The notes under the pieces: model-generated | Databases searched by the model: none | Told to the model about the DNA's origin: nothing | What the model saw: the letters and a program-made list of their open reading frames with translations, nothing else | Assembly (NCBI GenBank): GCA_031177735.1 | Contig: JAPSKJ010000112.1 | Location: 1-6,761 of the forward strand | Length of the DNA stretch: 6,761 bases | Reading direction: 5' to 3' | Source of the DNA: Nocardioides sp. | Lineage (GTDB): Bacteria; Actinomycetota; Actinomycetes; Propionibacteriales; Nocardioidaceae | Part shown: piece after piece, positions 5,659 to 6,761 of the stretch | Numbering within the stretch: position 1 is the stretch's first letter | Layout: the number at the start of each line of letters is the position of its first letter | Translations under genes and position numbers: made by a program

Positions 5659-6761
5659 ATGATCGAGAGGCTCCTGGTCGCCAACCGTGGCGAGATCGCC
5701 TCCCGCGTCTTCCGCACCTGCCGTCGGCTCGGCATCGGATGCGTGGCCGTCCACTCCGATGCCGACGCCGGGCTGCCGTTCGTCCGCGAGGCCGACCTCG
5801 CGGTCCGGCTTCCCGGCAGCACCCCCGCCCAGACCTACCTGCGCGCCGACCTCGTCATCGAGGCGGCCCGGCGAGCCGGCGCCGACGCCATCCACCCGGG
5901 CTACGGGTTCTTGTCGGAGAACCCCGACTTCGCCCGCGCGGTGATCGAGGCCGGGCTGGTCTGGGTCGGCCCCAGCCCGGACTCCATCGAGAAGATGGGC
6001 TCCAAGATCGAGGCCAAGCGGATCATGGCCGCGGCCGGCGTACCCGTGCTCGAGGCGCCGCCGACCCCGACCGAGGCCGACCTCCCGCTGCTGGTGAAGG
6101 CCTCCGCCGGAGGCGGCGGCCGCGGCATGCGGATCGTGCGGTCGCTGGACGTGCTCGAGGACGAGATCGCCGCCGCGAAGGCGGAGGCCGCCTCGGCCTT
6201 CGGCGACGGCACCGTGTTCATCGAGCCGTACGTCGAGAACGGCCGCCACGTCGAGGTCCAGGTGGTCAGCAGCGTCGTCGTCGGCGACCGTGACTGCTCC
6301 CTCCAGCGGCGGCATCAGAAGGTCGTCGAGGAGGCGCCGGCCCCCGGCCTGCCCGAATCGGTGCGCGAGTCGATGCACGCGGCGGCCCGGGCGGCCGCGG
6401 AGGCGATCGACTACCGCGGTGCCGGCACCGTCGAGTTCCTCTACGACCCGGCCAGCGAGCGGTTCTGGTTCCTGGAGATGAACACCCGGCTCCAGGTGGA
6501 GCACCCCGTCACCGAGCTGGTCCACGGCGTCGACCTGGTCGAGCTGCAGCTGAGGGTGGCCGAGTCAGACTGGTTCATGGGGTGGTTCGACCCGCCGCAG
6601 GGTCACGCGATGGAGGTGCGGCTCTACGCCGAGGATCCGGCGGCCGACTACCAGCCGCAGTCCGGGGTGCTGACCGCCTTCGACTTCCCGGACGCGACCG
6701 ACGTCCGGTCCACGGGTGTCACCGTGCGGGTCGACGCCGGCTACGAGACGGGCAGCACGGT
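5659..6761 (+). CDS. Acyl-CoA carboxylase alpha subunit, biotin carboxylase domain (3' end outside window)
   Basis: Reading from ATG 5659 gives 367 uninterrupted residues to the window edge. It begins MIERLLVANRGEIASRVFRT, the biotin carboxylase N-domain signature, followed by HPGYGFLSEN (79-88), the ATP-grasp glycine loop KASAGGGGRGM (147-157), RDCSLQRRHQKVVEEAP and FLEMNTRLQVEHP (271-283). Residues equivalent to E. coli AccC Lys116, Lys159, His209, Lys238, Glu276, Glu288, Asn290, Arg292 and Arg338 are present as Lys116, Lys147, His197, Lys221, Glu259, Glu273, Asn275, Arg277 and Arg321, so the domain should be active. It uses ATP and bicarbonate to carboxylate biotin. Alpha subunits of this type usually run to about 650 residues, so a biotin carrier domain is expected downstream but not seen. 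The segment between Lys116 and Lys147 is 12 residues shorter than in AccC. No strong ribosome binding site precedes it. It should pair with the beta subunit upstream. Confidence 0.93.
   Translation, partial: MIERLLVANRGEIASRVFRTCRRLGIGCVAVHSDADAGLPFVREADLAVRLPGSTPAQTYLRADLVIEAARRAGADAIHPGYGFLSENPDFARAVIEAGLVWVGPSPDSIEKMGSKIEAKRIMAAAGVPVLEAPPTPTEADLPLLVKASAGGGGRGMRIVRSLDVLEDEIAAAKAEAASAFGDGTVFIEPYVENGRHVEVQVVSSVVVGDRDCSLQRRHQKVVEEAPAPGLPESVRESMHAAARAAAEAIDYRGAGTVEFLYDPASERFWFLEMNTRLQVEHPVTELVHGVDLVELQLRVAESDWFMGWFDPPQGHAMEVRLYAEDPAADYQPQSGVLTAFDFPDATDVRSTGVTVRVDAGYETGST

Larger units (their letters stand above)
5567..5662 (+). other. Possible 31-codon coupling ORF bridging the two carboxylase genes (doubtful)
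   Basis: An ATG overlapping the beta-subunit stop (ATGA at 5567-5570) opens a 31-codon frame whose TGA overlaps the start of the alpha-subunit gene (ATGA at 5659-5662). Ribosomes could thus cross the spacer without leaving the mRNA. The predicted peptide starts MTSTARRSSLL and is arginine- and proline-rich with no recognised domain. About 9 of its 31 codons end in A or T, unlike the flanking genes where that is rare, so the peptide itself is probably not under selection. It has no good ribosome binding site. It may be a pure translation bridge or chance. Confidence 0.2.

Noticed and set aside
3966..5822. 618-codon minus-strand open frame opposite the carboxylase beta gene
   Set aside because: Same shadow effect. 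The repetitive Gly/Val/Asp/His-rich translation matches no known family, and the + strand gene is unambiguous.
1..6761. Mobile element, CRISPR array, defence system, tRNA or other RNA gene
   Set aside because: No transposase, integrase, repeat-spacer pattern or tRNA-like fold was seen. Genes are contiguous metabolic genes with uniform codon use.

Overview
The window looks like chromosomal DNA from a high-GC actinobacterium. Composition is strongly GC-rich, nearly every codon ends in G or C, and the TIGR03084 (mycothiol-dependent maleylpyruvate isomerase-like) protein is an actinobacterial family. A Nocardioides-like host is my guess from protein style and is not proven.

All genes lie on the + strand in one compact run with both ends cut by the window. 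In order they are: the C-terminal part of a TetR-family regulator (1-347); a TIGR03084 metal-binding protein of the DinB/MDMPI fold (344-1123); an AtuA (DUF1446) family protein (1116-2813); an acyl-CoA dehydrogenase whose catalytic glutamate sits at the isovaleryl-CoA/long-chain position (2824-3978); the beta (carboxyltransferase) subunit of an acyl-CoA carboxylase of the methylcrotonyl-/geranyl-CoA type (3975-5570); an 88-bp spacer with inverted repeats; and the N-terminal two thirds or so of the alpha (biotin carboxylase) subunit (5659 to the end). Neighbouring genes overlap by 4 or 8 bases or are 10 bases apart, except at the spacer, so a single translationally coupled operon is likely. Its promoter would lie upstream of the window.

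The genes fit a catabolic route in which a branched acyl-CoA is oxidised to an alpha,beta-unsaturated 3-methyl acyl-CoA and then carboxylated by a biotin-dependent two-subunit carboxylase. This is the chemistry of leucine/isovalerate (Liu) and acyclic terpene (Atu: citronellol/geraniol) degradation. The AtuA homologue favours an Atu-like substrate, but the sequence does not fix the substrate. The TetR protein is the likely local repressor. AtuA and TIGR03084 have no established biochemical role, which makes this operon the most interesting thing here. I see no mobile element, CRISPR array, RNA gene or defence system.
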